DNA of 10,499 bases from an uncultured Clostridiaceae bacterium (GCA_947175375.1 CAMWMT010000049.1:1-10499); one strand, 5' to 3'. Counted from the stretch's first letter, positions 1 to 7,391 are shown. Numbers and translations are program-made. The notes: generated by a model not told the origin, from the sequence alone.

Positions 1-396
1 ATACTTCTCAATCTCACTGCAGTCTTTCCTTGGAAGCTGTCTTGCATAAGCAGCCCATACATCCGGATCTGCAAAGGCGTCCAGAAGCCTCTCGATCAGA
101 GAGGCATTTTCCGGAAGCGCATCCTGCGTCATGCATACCACTATGTCCGCTTCTGACATCCGGATCCCTGCGTCTCTGGTGCCGCCATGGTCAAACTCTG
201 TCTTTGTCAGGTGATGGATCTCAAGATTCTCATACCGATGTTCCAGTTCTTTCGGAAAATACTCCTTTTCCGTATTCATGAGAATAATCTTCCTCACCGG
301 GTAGCTCTGGACATGCAGCCGCTTCAGAAGCTGCTCCAGCTGTTTCCCCGGACGATATACCGGAATCAAAACATCTACGGTCAGCACAGATGCCAT
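1..396 (-). CDS. GT2 family glycosyltransferase, rhamnosyltransferase-like (partial, runs off left edge)
   Basis: This is the 5' portion (132 codons) of a gene with no stop before the window edge. The protein begins MASVLTVDVLIPVYRPGKQL, the first beta strand of a GT-A glycosyltransferase 2 fold (LIPVYRP). It continues with TEFDHGGTRDAGI, then VVCMTQDALP, where the DxD-type site lies, and then WAAYARQLP. The FDHGGTR signature and the following (A)YxRQLP block are what I know from RfbF-like dTDP-rhamnosyltransferases, so transfer of rhamnose or a related deoxysugar to a lipid-linked acceptor on the cytoplasmic face is likely; the sugar itself is inference. The ATG is 3 nt past the stop of the LCP gene, with GGGA about 9 nt upstream inside the preceding coding sequence, so the two are translationally close and surely co-transcribed. 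A GTG at codon 4 is an alternative start. Family confidence is high, substrate confidence low. Confidence 0.88.
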   Translation of the reverse strand, partial: MASVLTVDVLIPVYRPGKQLEQLLKRLHVQSYPVRKIILMNTEKEYFPKELEHRYENLEIHHLTKTEFDHGGTRDAGIRMSEADIVVCMTQDALPENASLIERLLDAFADPDVWAAYARQLPRKDCSEIEKY

Positions 397-399
397 ATC

Positions 400-1554
400 T
401 TAATATCCCGTATCACTTGTGATCTGATCCGAGATCGCCTGTACTTCATCTGATGGTGTATAAGAATAATTGCCAAACAGATACTCATGAAGCTGCTTTA
501 CATTCTCTGCCAGGTTCACCGGTACCACACAGGAGCCTTTCCCTTTCACACTTGCCGCAACCCGGTCAAAGGGGAATCCCTGTGTATCAACGATATTATA
601 GCTGATCATTTCCGGAGCCATCTGAATGATCTCCTCATTCGTATAGTTTGTAGCAATCTTTGAGAACACTGCATTGATGATCTCATTGATCTCCGAGATA
701 TCTGCTTTCTTCGCTGTACTTACGATCTCTCCAATGACCTCTCTCTGACGTTCCGTCCTCTTGAAGTCATCTCCAGCTGTATACCGGATACGACAGTAGG
801 ATGTGGCCTGTACGCCATCCAGAAGTTGCAGACCTGTCTGCGTCAGCTTCTGTGTCTCCACTCCTGTTACTTTGGAAGTCTCTACGGTATAATTATTCAA
901 ATGTTCGATCTCTGATTCATCCACATCAATGTAAATACCACCAAGCAGATCGATCGTTTCTGTCAGAGCTGCAAAATCCACACTGATATAATACTTGATA
1001 TCCAGATCCAGATTCTTGTTCAGCATTGCCATGGCCTGCTCCGGACCGCCGGCAGAGTACGCGCCGTTGCACTTATTGAACTTTCCGTTAGCCAGATCCA
1101 GATACGTATCACGGAATACTGATACCAGCTTTACTTCCTGTGTATCATTATTGACGCTTGCAACAATGATCGTATCGCTTCTGTTTCCTTTACCAAGCTG
1201 CCCCGGTGTTCTGGTATCCAATCCAAACAGTGCGACATTTGTGTATCCGGACAAGGTCTTTTTAGTTTCTTCCGGCAGTGTCTCATTGATCTGTACCTGT
1301 TCCGGGTCTACGACCGGACGCTGAATCCTGTCAAGCTGCCTCACCACATAAAAACCGATCACCAGTGCCAGAAGCAGTACGATCTCAATTCCAAAAATAA
1401 TAATTCTTTTCCTTTTTTTAGCAGACTTCTTTTTAGAAGAACCCTTTTTCTTAGAAGATGGAGAAGCGCTTTTGGAAGAAGACCTCTTTGCAGAAGCGCT
1501 CTTTGATGAACCACTCTTCCTGGAACCCGTTTTTTTCAATGTTTCTTTTGCCAT
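400..1554 (-). CDS. LCP (LytR-CpsA-Psr) family cell-wall glycopolymer ligase
   Basis: This 384-residue LCP-family protein should transfer a polyprenyl-pyrophosphate-linked glycopolymer onto peptidoglycan outside the membrane. Residues 1-50 form a cytoplasmic tail extraordinarily rich in Lys/Arg (20) and Ser (16). Residues 51-71 are a single membrane span (IIIFGIEIVLLLALVIGFYVV), and the rest is extracellular. LCP hallmarks are visible in order: ALFGLDTR (108-115, Asp113 and Arg115), GNRSDTIIV (123-131), SVFRDTYL (145-152, Arg148), and the basic block RIRYTAGDDFKRTERQR (255-271), which holds the arginines that bind the pyrophosphate lipid. The start has a good site (AGAAAGGATG) about 8 nt upstream and lies 21 nt after the sugar phosphotransferase gene. 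The context, directly after a WcaJ-like initiator and two glycosyltransferases, supports polysaccharide or teichoic-type polymer attachment rather than transcriptional regulation, the role implied by the old LytR name. No C-terminal LytR_C domain is apparent. Confidence 0.95.
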   Translation of the reverse strand: MAKETLKKTGSRKSGSSKSASAKRSSSKSASPSSKKKGSSKKKSAKKRKRIIIFGIEIVLLLALVIGFYVVRQLDRIQRPVVDPEQVQINETLPEETKKTLSGYTNVALFGLDTRTPGQLGKGNRSDTIIVASVNNDTQEVKLVSVFRDTYLDLANGKFNKCNGAYSAGGPEQAMAMLNKNLDLDIKYYISVDFAALTETIDLLGGIYIDVDESEIEHLNNYTVETSKVTGVETQKLTQTGLQLLDGVQATSYCRIRYTAGDDFKRTERQREVIGEIVSTAKKADISEINEIINAVFSKIATNYTNEEIIQMAPEMISYNIVDTQGFPFDRVAASVKGKGSCVVPVNLAENVKQLHEYLFGNYSYTPSDEVQAISDQITSDTGY

Positions 1555-1575
1555 AATTCATCCTTTCTACGCCTG

Positions 1576-2985
1576 TTAATAAGCATTCTTATTCACAAAC
1601 CCTTTAAAAAACGTCAGGAACAGAATCTTAATGTCCAGCCCCATAGTCCAGTTCTCAATATAGTACAGGTCGTATTCAATGCGTTTTTTAATTGATGTAT
1701 CTCCCCGGTATCCATTAACCTGCGCCCATCCTGTCAGGCCGGGACGAACCTGATGCTTCACCATATAACGCGGAATCTCTTCCCGGAATTTTTCCACAAA
1801 AAAGGGACGCTCCGGACGCGGGCCCACCAGGCTCATGTCTCCTTTCAGGATATTAAACAGCTGCGGAAGCTCATCAATACTGGTCTTTCGGATAAATCTC
1901 CCCACAGGCGTAACGCGAGGATCATTCCGAACCGTCCAGGCCTTCTTCTCACTTCTGGCCGACTGCACCTCCATGGAACGGAATTTATACATCTGAAAAT
2001 TCTGGTTATGGAGCCCTACACGCTCCTGTTTATATATCAGCGGCCCTTTGGAAGTTGTCCTTACCAAAACAGCCGTAACCAGCATAACCGGCGAAAAAAC
2101 AATGATTGCAATTACTGAACCTATGATATCCACAACCCGCTTACAAAGCATATTGAATGTATTCGTCAGTGGCACATGACGGATATTGACTACCGGAAGC
2201 CCCATCAGATCTTCCGTATAGGGTCTCGTGGGAATAATATCATTATAATCCGGAACAAATTTTGTATGCACGCCGGATTTCTCACAGATGGCAACAATTC
2301 TCTTTAATTTATAATACTCCCGAAGTCCAAGAGTCAGAGCGATCTCATCGATCTGGTTGTTTGACAGAATCTCTTCAAGCTCCTCTGTCGTACCAAGAAT
2401 CGATATCCCTTTATAGTTGTAACCGATTTCTTTATTATCATCCAGAATTCCTTTTACCTTGTATCCCCACTGTGGATTAGAATGGATACGGTCAATAAAA
2501 GCTTCTGCGGCGCTGCTGTAGCCGACAAAGATAATATGGCGTAGATTAAATCCGCTTTTACGCATCTTCCGGAGCCCTGCCCGGATCAGGTTACGTACAC
2601 CTGTCTCCAATACGATATTGAACGCATAAAAGTAGAACAGCATCGTCTTGGAATAATAATCCGCATAATCGCTGTAATTGCGAAGCAGGAAGAAGGTACC
2701 CATGATCAGCAGCAGGCCTATGGTGTTCGCCTTTATGATATTGCTGCCTTCCAGTCTTCTTCCCTGTACCCTTTTCGACGTATACAGGTTAAACGCCAGA
2801 TACAGGATCAGATACAACGGCACGATCGGAATCAGCACCATACAATACTGGGTAAACACCAGTCCCGGCGCGTCCTCCAGTATGACAAATTTATATACCC
2901 ATGACAGCAGATATGCAATGATGATGGTAACTGCATCCACCACTACATGGAGACGGTTAAAATATCGCTGATTATCCTTGATCAA
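1576..2985 (-). CDS. Undecaprenyl-phosphate sugar phosphotransferase (WcaJ/PssY-type exopolysaccharide initiator)
   Basis: This 469-residue polyisoprenyl-phosphate hexose-1-phosphate transferase is the enzyme that starts a lipid-linked repeat unit by moving sugar-1-phosphate from a UDP-sugar to undecaprenyl phosphate. It has four N-terminal membrane segments (about 14-35, 44-66, 87-103, 114-131). A Rossmann-like CoA-binding-type domain follows (about 148-250, starting IIFVGYSSAAEAF). The bacterial sugar transferase domain runs from about 277: KRVVDIIGS (282-290) leads into the re-entrant helix, then KQERVG (319-324), YKFRSM (333-338), SIDELPQ (369-375, catalytic Asp-Glu pair), GDMSLVGPRPERP (382-394) and RPGLTGWAQVNGY (414-426). 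Length and layout match the long WcaJ subfamily; glucose or galactose is usual there, but the sugar cannot be read from sequence. The start codon is TTG, chosen because AGGTGAG lies 5 nt upstream and the next in-frame Met is residue 49; an in-frame GTG at 2994 is possible. Confidence 0.95.
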   Translation of the reverse strand: MIKDNQRYFNRLHVVVDAVTIIIAYLLSWVYKFVILEDAPGLVFTQYCMVLIPIVPLYLILYLAFNLYTSKRVQGRRLEGSNIIKANTIGLLLIMGTFFLLRNYSDYADYYSKTMLFYFYAFNIVLETGVRNLIRAGLRKMRKSGFNLRHIIFVGYSSAAEAFIDRIHSNPQWGYKVKGILDDNKEIGYNYKGISILGTTEELEEILSNNQIDEIALTLGLREYYKLKRIVAICEKSGVHTKFVPDYNDIIPTRPYTEDLMGLPVVNIRHVPLTNTFNMLCKRVVDIIGSVIAIIVFSPVMLVTAVLVRTTSKGPLIYKQERVGLHNQNFQMYKFRSMEVQSARSEKKAWTVRNDPRVTPVGRFIRKTSIDELPQLFNILKGDMSLVGPRPERPFFVEKFREEIPRYMVKHQVRPGLTGWAQVNGYRGDTSIKKRIEYDLYYIENWTMGLDIKILFLTFFKGFVNKNAY

Positions 2986-2990
2986 AGCCG

Positions 2991-2997
2991 CTCACCT
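2991..2997 (-). promoter_or_regulatory. Ribosome binding site supporting a TTG start
   Basis: AGGTGAG on the minus strand lies 5 nt before the TTG codon of the sugar phosphotransferase gene. No ATG exists in frame nearby, so this site decides the start. It lies in the 25-nt gap after the stop of the upstream glycosyltransferase. Confidence 0.6.
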
Positions 2998-3010
2998 GCT
3001 CTTTCTGCAC

Positions 3011-3973
3011 TTACATCCTCACCAGCAACAGAATGTTCTTCCAGAGTTCCATCTGAATCTTCACATAGTTAAGTGCATGTCCCATACAGAATCTGACTTT
3101 CTTATCCGAATGCTCCCTGCAGAGCCGTAATCCCCGAAGGAATCCGTTCCGATAATCCTTTCCCATTCCCTTTTTCATGAAAAACAGATACTTAACGGAA
3201 AAACCGGCGATCAGCAGCGGCGCATTCAGCAGCATCTGTAAAAAAGGCATATTTTTATATATCAGATAAACATTATTTCCTGCAGAATGCAGTACTTTAA
3301 AACGATTATAACGTGAACCACTTGTAGCACTTCCTATGTGAAACACTTCCGCTCTCGGCTCATACCAGTGATAATAGCCGTAGATTCTGGCCCGGTAGGA
3401 CAGATCCATGTCCTCCAGATAGGAAAAATGGGCATCATCAAAACCGCCCAGTTCCTCCAGCAGTTTTTTTTGGTAGATCGCCGCGCCGGCACAGGAAGAA
3501 AAGATACGGCCGCCTCTGGAATAATCTGCAGATGGCCTTCCCCTTCCCCTCGTGATCCCCCAACCCAGAGCACAATAATAGTCACCGGCATTGTCCAGAA
3601 CATCCCGGTTCTGATACTGCAGCATCTTCGCCGCACAGGAAAACCTTCTCTTATCTTCACGGATCGCATCCAGGAGATATCGCGCAAAATCCGGACGTAC
3701 CTCTGTATCATTATTCAACAGTATGACATAAGGACTCCCAGCTCTTTGGATTCCTTCATTCACTGCCCTACAGAAACCATAATTTTTATCCAGGCATATC
3801 AGTACACACTGTGGAAAATGCTCCCGGATATACCTCTGACTTCCATCAGAAGATCCATTATCCACAACTATGATCTCTGCAGATACTCCCACCTGCTTCG
3901 ATACCGAACGTAAGCAAGCTTCCAAATATGATATTCCATTATAATTCGGAATCACAATTGATACATCTGACAT
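3011..3973 (-). CDS. GT2 family glycosyltransferase (WbbL/rhamnosyltransferase-like)
   Basis: This 320-residue single-domain GT-A family 2 glycosyltransferase probably adds one sugar to the lipid-linked repeat at the cytoplasmic membrane face. The motifs are classic: VSIVIPNYNG (4-13), IIVVDNGSSDGS (34-45), NYGFCRAVNEGI (64-75), LLNNDTEV (85-92, the DxD-equivalent metal/nucleotide site around Asp89) and YLEDMDLSYRAR (185-196, the catalytic-base Glu-Asp block). A conserved VFHIGSATS (210-218) follows. The C-terminus (about 245-268) is hydrophobic and probably membrane-associated. It resembles the WbbL group often called rhamnosyltransferases, but donor and acceptor are not determinable here. 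The ATG at 3973 is preceded by AGAGAGG 7 nt upstream, which overlaps the stop codon region of the previous gene (12-nt gap), implying tight co-translation. An overlapping ATG 4 nt upstream is out of frame. Confidence 0.93.
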   Translation of the reverse strand: MSDVSIVIPNYNGISYLEACLRSVSKQVGVSAEIIVVDNGSSDGSQRYIREHFPQCVLICLDKNYGFCRAVNEGIQRAGSPYVILLNNDTEVRPDFARYLLDAIREDKRRFSCAAKMLQYQNRDVLDNAGDYYCALGWGITRGRGRPSADYSRGGRIFSSCAGAAIYQKKLLEELGGFDDAHFSYLEDMDLSYRARIYGYYHWYEPRAEVFHIGSATSGSRYNRFKVLHSAGNNVYLIYKNMPFLQMLLNAPLLIAGFSVKYLFFMKKGMGKDYRNGFLRGLRLCREHSDKKVRFCMGHALNYVKIQMELWKNILLLVRM

Positions 3974-3985
3974 GCATCGTCCTCT

Positions 3986-5752
3986 CTAACGTAACTCCTG
4001 AATCCGGTACTTTGTATCCTCCAGCGAGAGATTCGGATTATAATATCTGTCCGGTTTCTGAAGCAGTTCTTTCCATTTCTTTTCAAAAGCCGCCGCCCGT
4101 CTGACAGACCTCTTCCTGTTGGCATACTTCTGCTCTGTCAGAACAATCCCCGGATCATAGATATTATGAAGACCGATACATTCCAGCTTCAGACAGAGAT
4201 CCACATCTTTCATCCGGTCTTCCACATCTTCCGAAAAACCTCCGACTTCGAGAAAATAATTTTTTCTAATCATCATGGCTTTTCCTGATACTGCATGACT
4301 GTTCTGCTGCAGCACGACTTTATGAAAATATCCGGTATAACCCATCGGAAGACCGGCAAAAGCATCCCCGATCTGGCCGTTCAGTCCCAGAATCCTGACC
4401 CCATGCTTCAGTCTCCGGTTATTGTCGTAAATACGTCCGCCTACTGCGCCTGTCCCTGCATGCTGCACGTTACCCAGGAACAGTTCCAGCCAGCCTCTAC
4501 TGATCCTCTCGATCCTGCTTTCCATAAACAGGAAATATTCACTGTCAAGCTTCTCCGCCAATCTGGAAAATGTTACAAATTTATTACATGCACTAGTACA
4601 ATATACTACTTTTATCGGTATTTGTCTATGTTCTTTTATAAAATTCAGAATTATTTTATTTTTTTCGGACTCTTCCAGAAGAAGTAGAAGCTCCAGATTT
4701 CCGTAGGTCTGGTTCCGGCTCACGGTCTTTACAAATTTTCTGAGCACTCCCATCCTTGGTACATCCAGTACGATAATACTGACCTTCGGAAGGGAAGAGA
4801 GTTCGTAAACCGTCCGGTAAAACCCTGGATTTTCCATTTTTTCCACAGTTCCCACAAGACCCAGGCGCTCCAGATGACATTCCACCGCACGGCGTCCTGC
4901 TTCATAGGCATAGGCCTTACTCTCCGGATCTGCCGCCGTAGATGCCGGATGGCTCCTCCAGTGATACAGGATCTTCGGTATATGCCCAATCTCTTCTGCC
5001 TGTTCCGTACAGCGCAGGATAAAATCATAGTCCTGAGCGCCATCAAATTCCTCATGGTATCTTCCCACCTTTTCAAGGAGGCTCCTCTTTACCACGAGCA
5101 AATGGCAGATATAATTATTGCTTCTCAACAGCTCCGGATTAAAATCCGGCTTAAAATGAGGCTGAAAATAAGTGGAAGAATCAAATGTCAGCTTGTCTTC
5201 ATCCGAATAAAGCAGATCTGTCCCGGGATGCATCGACAGCCATTTGACAACTTCAAACAGCGCATGCTCCTCCAGAACGTCATCATGGTCCAGAAGCGCC
5301 ACATATTCTCCGGAAGCCAGTGCGAGAGCCGCATTCGTATTTCCGGAGATCCCCCGATTCTCAGACAGCTTCTCATACCGAATCCTGGAATCCTTCCTTC
5401 GGTAGCTTTCCACCACCGATCTGACAGAATCCTCTTCCCCGCTCCCGTCTGCAATACACAGCTCCAGATTCTGATAAGTCTGTGACAGAACGGATTCTAT
5501 CATCTCCCGAAGATATTCTTCCTGCGTACGATATGCCGGTACTACCACACTGATACATGGCGCATATTCAAAACGATGTGCCCTCTGCAGCTCTTTTTCA
5601 CTGTCTGCGGGACGATTTCTGAGCATCCAGTCCTGGTATCCCTTTTCCAGACGGTTACGGTATAGGCGTTCTTGCACCTTCCGGCTCAGCCTTTTCACTC
5701 CATAGCTTTTCACATACTGGTAACCGCGTTTTGCATAACTGACATTTTTCAT
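3986..5752 (-). CDS. Tandem-domain GT2 glycosyltransferase with a degenerate second catalytic domain
   Basis: This is a 588-residue protein with two GT2-type halves. Half 1 (about 66-300) looks fully active: ISVVVPAYRTQ, ENRGISGNTNAAL, LLDHDD (153-158, donor/metal site) and GAQDYDFILR (238-247, catalytic block), then IPKILYHWRSHPAS. Half 2 (about 321-585) keeps the later acceptor-side landmarks (GAVGGRIYDNNRRLKHGVRI, VSGKAMMIRK, MKDVDLCLKL at 514-523). It has lost the nucleotide-sugar half: where relatives carry an LNNDTE-like motif it reads FMESRIE (409-415), and the VDNNS-like strand is LLLLEESEK. Half 2 is therefore probably structural or acceptor-binding, though related proteins with two active halves add two sugars. 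The N-terminal about 60 residues are basic and helical, with no membrane span. Start: ATG at 5752 is preferred because a weak AGAAAGA sits 10 nt upstream; a TTG at 5761 would add three residues but leave that site 1 nt away. Confidence 0.9.
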   Translation of the reverse strand: MKNVSYAKRGYQYVKSYGVKRLSRKVQERLYRNRLEKGYQDWMLRNRPADSEKELQRAHRFEYAPCISVVVPAYRTQEEYLREMIESVLSQTYQNLELCIADGSGEEDSVRSVVESYRRKDSRIRYEKLSENRGISGNTNAALALASGEYVALLDHDDVLEEHALFEVVKWLSMHPGTDLLYSDEDKLTFDSSTYFQPHFKPDFNPELLRSNNYICHLLVVKRSLLEKVGRYHEEFDGAQDYDFILRCTEQAEEIGHIPKILYHWRSHPASTAADPESKAYAYEAGRRAVECHLERLGLVGTVEKMENPGFYRTVYELSSLPKVSIIVLDVPRMGVLRKFVKTVSRNQTYGNLELLLLLEESEKNKIILNFIKEHRQIPIKVVYCTSACNKFVTFSRLAEKLDSEYFLFMESRIERISRGWLELFLGNVQHAGTGAVGGRIYDNNRRLKHGVRILGLNGQIGDAFAGLPMGYTGYFHKVVLQQNSHAVSGKAMMIRKNYFLEVGGFSEDVEDRMKDVDLCLKLECIGLHNIYDPGIVLTEQKYANRKRSVRRAAAFEKKWKELLQKPDRYYNPNLSLEDTKYRIQELR

Positions 5753-5762
5753 AGTGGTCAAA

Positions 5763-5769
5763 TCTTTCT
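5763..5769 (-). promoter_or_regulatory. Weak ribosome binding site deciding the tandem GT2 start
   Basis: AGAAAGA on the minus strand lies 10 nt before the ATG at 5752 and only 1 nt before the alternative TTG at 5761. The spacing favours the ATG. The match to AGGAGG is poor, so translation may be modest. Confidence 0.4.
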
Positions 5770-5814
5770 TTTTCGTTGTCCTGAGCTGTTCAGAAATAAC
5801 CTGTGAAAAGTTCC

Positions 5815-6489
5815 TTAAAATGTAACCTCACCGTCATGTGCGATCAGAGAAGCAGAGATCATACCTTCCAGTCCTGCCACTTCCCGGACCAGTCCGCTTT
5901 CATCCTTGACCCGAAGCTCGATCACCATATCCAGACGGCCTGTGGAAAGGTTTCTGGACTTCACCTTATAGGACTTTGTATATTTCCCGACCGTTTCCAG
6001 TACGGATTCCTCTCCATCCATCACGGAACTATTTACCACCAGCATCATCGGAACCTTTGCCACCGGCAGAAGGTCCAGCACCAGGATGCAGACCGTCACT
6101 GCCACCGAGGTGACCAGCGCCACTTCATAAAGTCCTGCTCCGCAGATGATCCCAATACTGATCGACCAGAATAAAAACACGAGATCCATCGGATCCTTGA
6201 TCGCTGTACGGAAACGGATGATTGACAGCGCACCTACCATACCAAGGGAAATCACCAGATTCGACTGCATGGCAAGAATAATCGCTGCGGTAATCAGAGA
6301 CATGGCAGCCAATGATATGTTAAAATTCTTGGAATAAAATACTTTCCTGGTCACCAGCCGGTAGATCATAAACACATATAAGGCCAGCAGAGCTGTTACA
6401 AACAGCGTGGCTGCAATCTTTCCGGTTGTGATATCCATCCCCTGGAAACCCTCCAGAAACGAATTTTTAAAAACATCCTGAAATCCCAT
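5815..6489 (-). CDS. DUF4956 family membrane protein
   Basis: This 224-residue integral membrane protein belongs to a family of unknown function, recognised by the signature GMVGALSIIRFRTAIKDP (83-100). Hydrophobic segments lie at about 25-46, 57-77, 78-91 (short, leading into the signature), 102-120 and 121-142. The C-terminal about 80 residues (145-224) are soluble and probably cytoplasmic, with an alternating strand/helix pattern (MVIELRVKDESGLVREVAGL) reminiscent of small ACT-like regulatory domains; that resemblance is my inference. The signature places Arg92, Arg94, Lys98 and Asp99 between membrane spans, which could suit an anion-handling role. The gene follows the VTC polymerase gene after 149 nt, and this pairing is one I recall as common in bacteria. 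The start ATG has AAGGAG 11 nt upstream. No enzymatic motif is visible, so transport or scaffolding for the VTC product is the working guess only. Confidence 0.9.
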   Translation of the reverse strand: MGFQDVFKNSFLEGFQGMDITTGKIAATLFVTALLALYVFMIYRLVTRKVFYSKNFNISLAAMSLITAAIILAMQSNLVISLGMVGALSIIRFRTAIKDPMDLVFLFWSISIGIICGAGLYEVALVTSVAVTVCILVLDLLPVAKVPMMLVVNSSVMDGEESVLETVGKYTKSYKVKSRNLSTGRLDMVIELRVKDESGLVREVAGLEGMISASLIAHDGEVTF

Positions 6490-6638
6490 CTTATGTAGTT
6501 CTCCTTTTCTTATTTTATATACATTTCTTTATACACTTTCGTGTGTTGTGTCGTTCACATTCTGTCAGACTTTCCGGTCCGTTTTCTCGCCGGACTACGT
6601 TGTCGCCGGTCAACGATGCCGCCGCATCTTTTCTGTTG
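6490..6638 (-). other. 149-nt spacer with small hairpins, a direct repeat and AT-rich -10-like boxes
   Basis: This is the largest gap in the window, between the VTC and DUF4956 genes. It holds two adjacent 5-bp hairpins: 6577-6595 (GTCCG/CGGAC, 9-nt loop) and 6598-6615 (CGTTG/CAACG, 8-nt loop). The 7-mer TCGCCGG occurs at 6587-6593 and 6603-6609, 16 nt apart. A 4-bp ACAC/GTGT hairpin closed by GAAA (minus strand) lies at 6533-6544. TATAAA boxes read on the minus strand at 6514-6519 and 6528-6533 could be -10 elements, but neither has a convincing -35 at 17 bp. No U-tract follows the hairpins, so this is not a standard terminator. An internal promoter, processing site or operator is possible; none is proven. 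Confidence 0.4.
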
Positions 6639-7355
6639 TTACAAATGGAATCTCCGGCAGAGATAATATTTGGAAAACGCCGTCTGCCTCAGATTCTCAA
6701 GCTGAACCGTCCGATAGATATGATCCGGAAGATACTCATCATATTTTACTTCCAGGATATGCTGCCCCGCCTCCAGTACCGGACGGAGCGGAATCTGTTC
6801 TTCCAGAAACAATTCGACCCGATTGGAACCGCTGATATTTTCATCCATTGTGATCCGTACATTCCCATACGGGTATACATAAGGAACTCTTTCGTATTCT
6901 ACGATCACCTTCGGCCTCATGTGTCTGACCTGCATCAGCAGGCAGAGCTTGCGAAGAAGAGCCGGTGACTCATCTCTAAGCGCCGGTATCTCTCCCTTCA
7001 TCAGGCTCCGGCATTGTTCTTCCGTCAGCAGACAAGACAGTTTCTGCGTCTTTCCCCGAACCTTCCTCTTCAGCTCCAGACTGATCCGTTCCTTACTGTG
7101 ATCATAGATCCGGATACGGAACTTTTCTCTCGGGTCCGTACCCGCTTCATTTTCCTGAAAGCATGTGTCGTATATATCATCAAAATACAGGCTCCTGATA
7201 TTATATACTCCTGTCTTCCCCACATGAGAATCCAATGGAACGAGTCCCTGCAGGCGTACCTTCAGCATCGTCAGTTCTCCACAGGAACACAGATATTTAA
7301 ATTCATGCCGATACTGATTCTCCGGCAAAGAAGGATCATATATTTTTTTCTCCAT
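6639..7355 (-). CDS. VTC-domain polyphosphate polymerase-like protein
   Basis: This 238-residue stand-alone VTC domain resembles the catalytic core of yeast Vtc4, which makes inorganic polyphosphate from ATP inside a basic tunnel of the TTM fold. The expected landmarks appear in order: YRHEFKY (15-21, Lys20), YNIRSLYFDD (51-60), KFRIRIYD (78-85, Arg80 and Arg82), LELKRK (93-98, Lys96), KTQK (102-105, Lys105), RPKVIVEYERVPYV (147-160, Arg156), NVRITMDENI (165-174, Arg167), ILEVKYDEYLP (200-210, metal-binding Glu202 and Lys204) and FSKYYLCR (227-234, Lys229). All key Lys/Arg/Glu positions I can align to Vtc4 by eye are kept, so it is likely catalytically competent. There is no signal peptide or membrane span, so it is cytosolic. 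The ATG follows AAAGGA by 13 nt, a poor spacing, 36 nt after the CotH gene. Actual product (polyphosphate or another phosphate polymer) is not shown. Confidence 0.92.
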   Translation of the reverse strand: MEKKIYDPSLPENQYRHEFKYLCSCGELTMLKVRLQGLVPLDSHVGKTGVYNIRSLYFDDIYDTCFQENEAGTDPREKFRIRIYDHSKERISLELKRKVRGKTQKLSCLLTEEQCRSLMKGEIPALRDESPALLRKLCLLMQVRHMRPKVIVEYERVPYVYPYGNVRITMDENISGSNRVELFLEEQIPLRPVLEAGQHILEVKYDEYLPDHIYRTVQLENLRQTAFSKYYLCRRFHL

Positions 7356-7391
7356 CCTGTCACTTTAGTCCTTTACGTTTCTTACATTCAT

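Noticed and set aside
400..1554. Reading the LCP gene as a transcriptional attenuator (LytR name)
   Set aside because: The protein has a membrane span and extracellular LCP catalytic arginines but no DNA-binding domain, and its neighbours are polymer synthesis genes.
3338..3913. Plus-strand open frame of 191 codons opposite the single-domain glycosyltransferase
   Set aside because: It is antisense to a complete GT2 gene, and its composition looks like reverse-complement shadow rather than protein.
3973..3977. Alternative ATG 4 nt upstream of the single-domain GT2 start (ATGCATG)
   Set aside because: It is out of frame with the GT2 reading frame and closer to the ribosome binding site than optimal.
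4874..5485. Plus-strand open frame of 203 codons opposite the tandem glycosyltransferase
   Set aside because: It shows no recognisable domain or ribosome site and lies wholly within the well-supported minus-strand GT2 domain 1.
6577..6615. Intrinsic terminator after the VTC gene
   Set aside because: The two stems have only 5 bp each and no U-tract follows on the minus strand, so they do not meet the usual pattern.
6490..6638. Known riboswitch upstream of the DUF4956 gene
   Set aside because: I could not match the conserved core of any riboswitch class I know; the stems are short and isolated.
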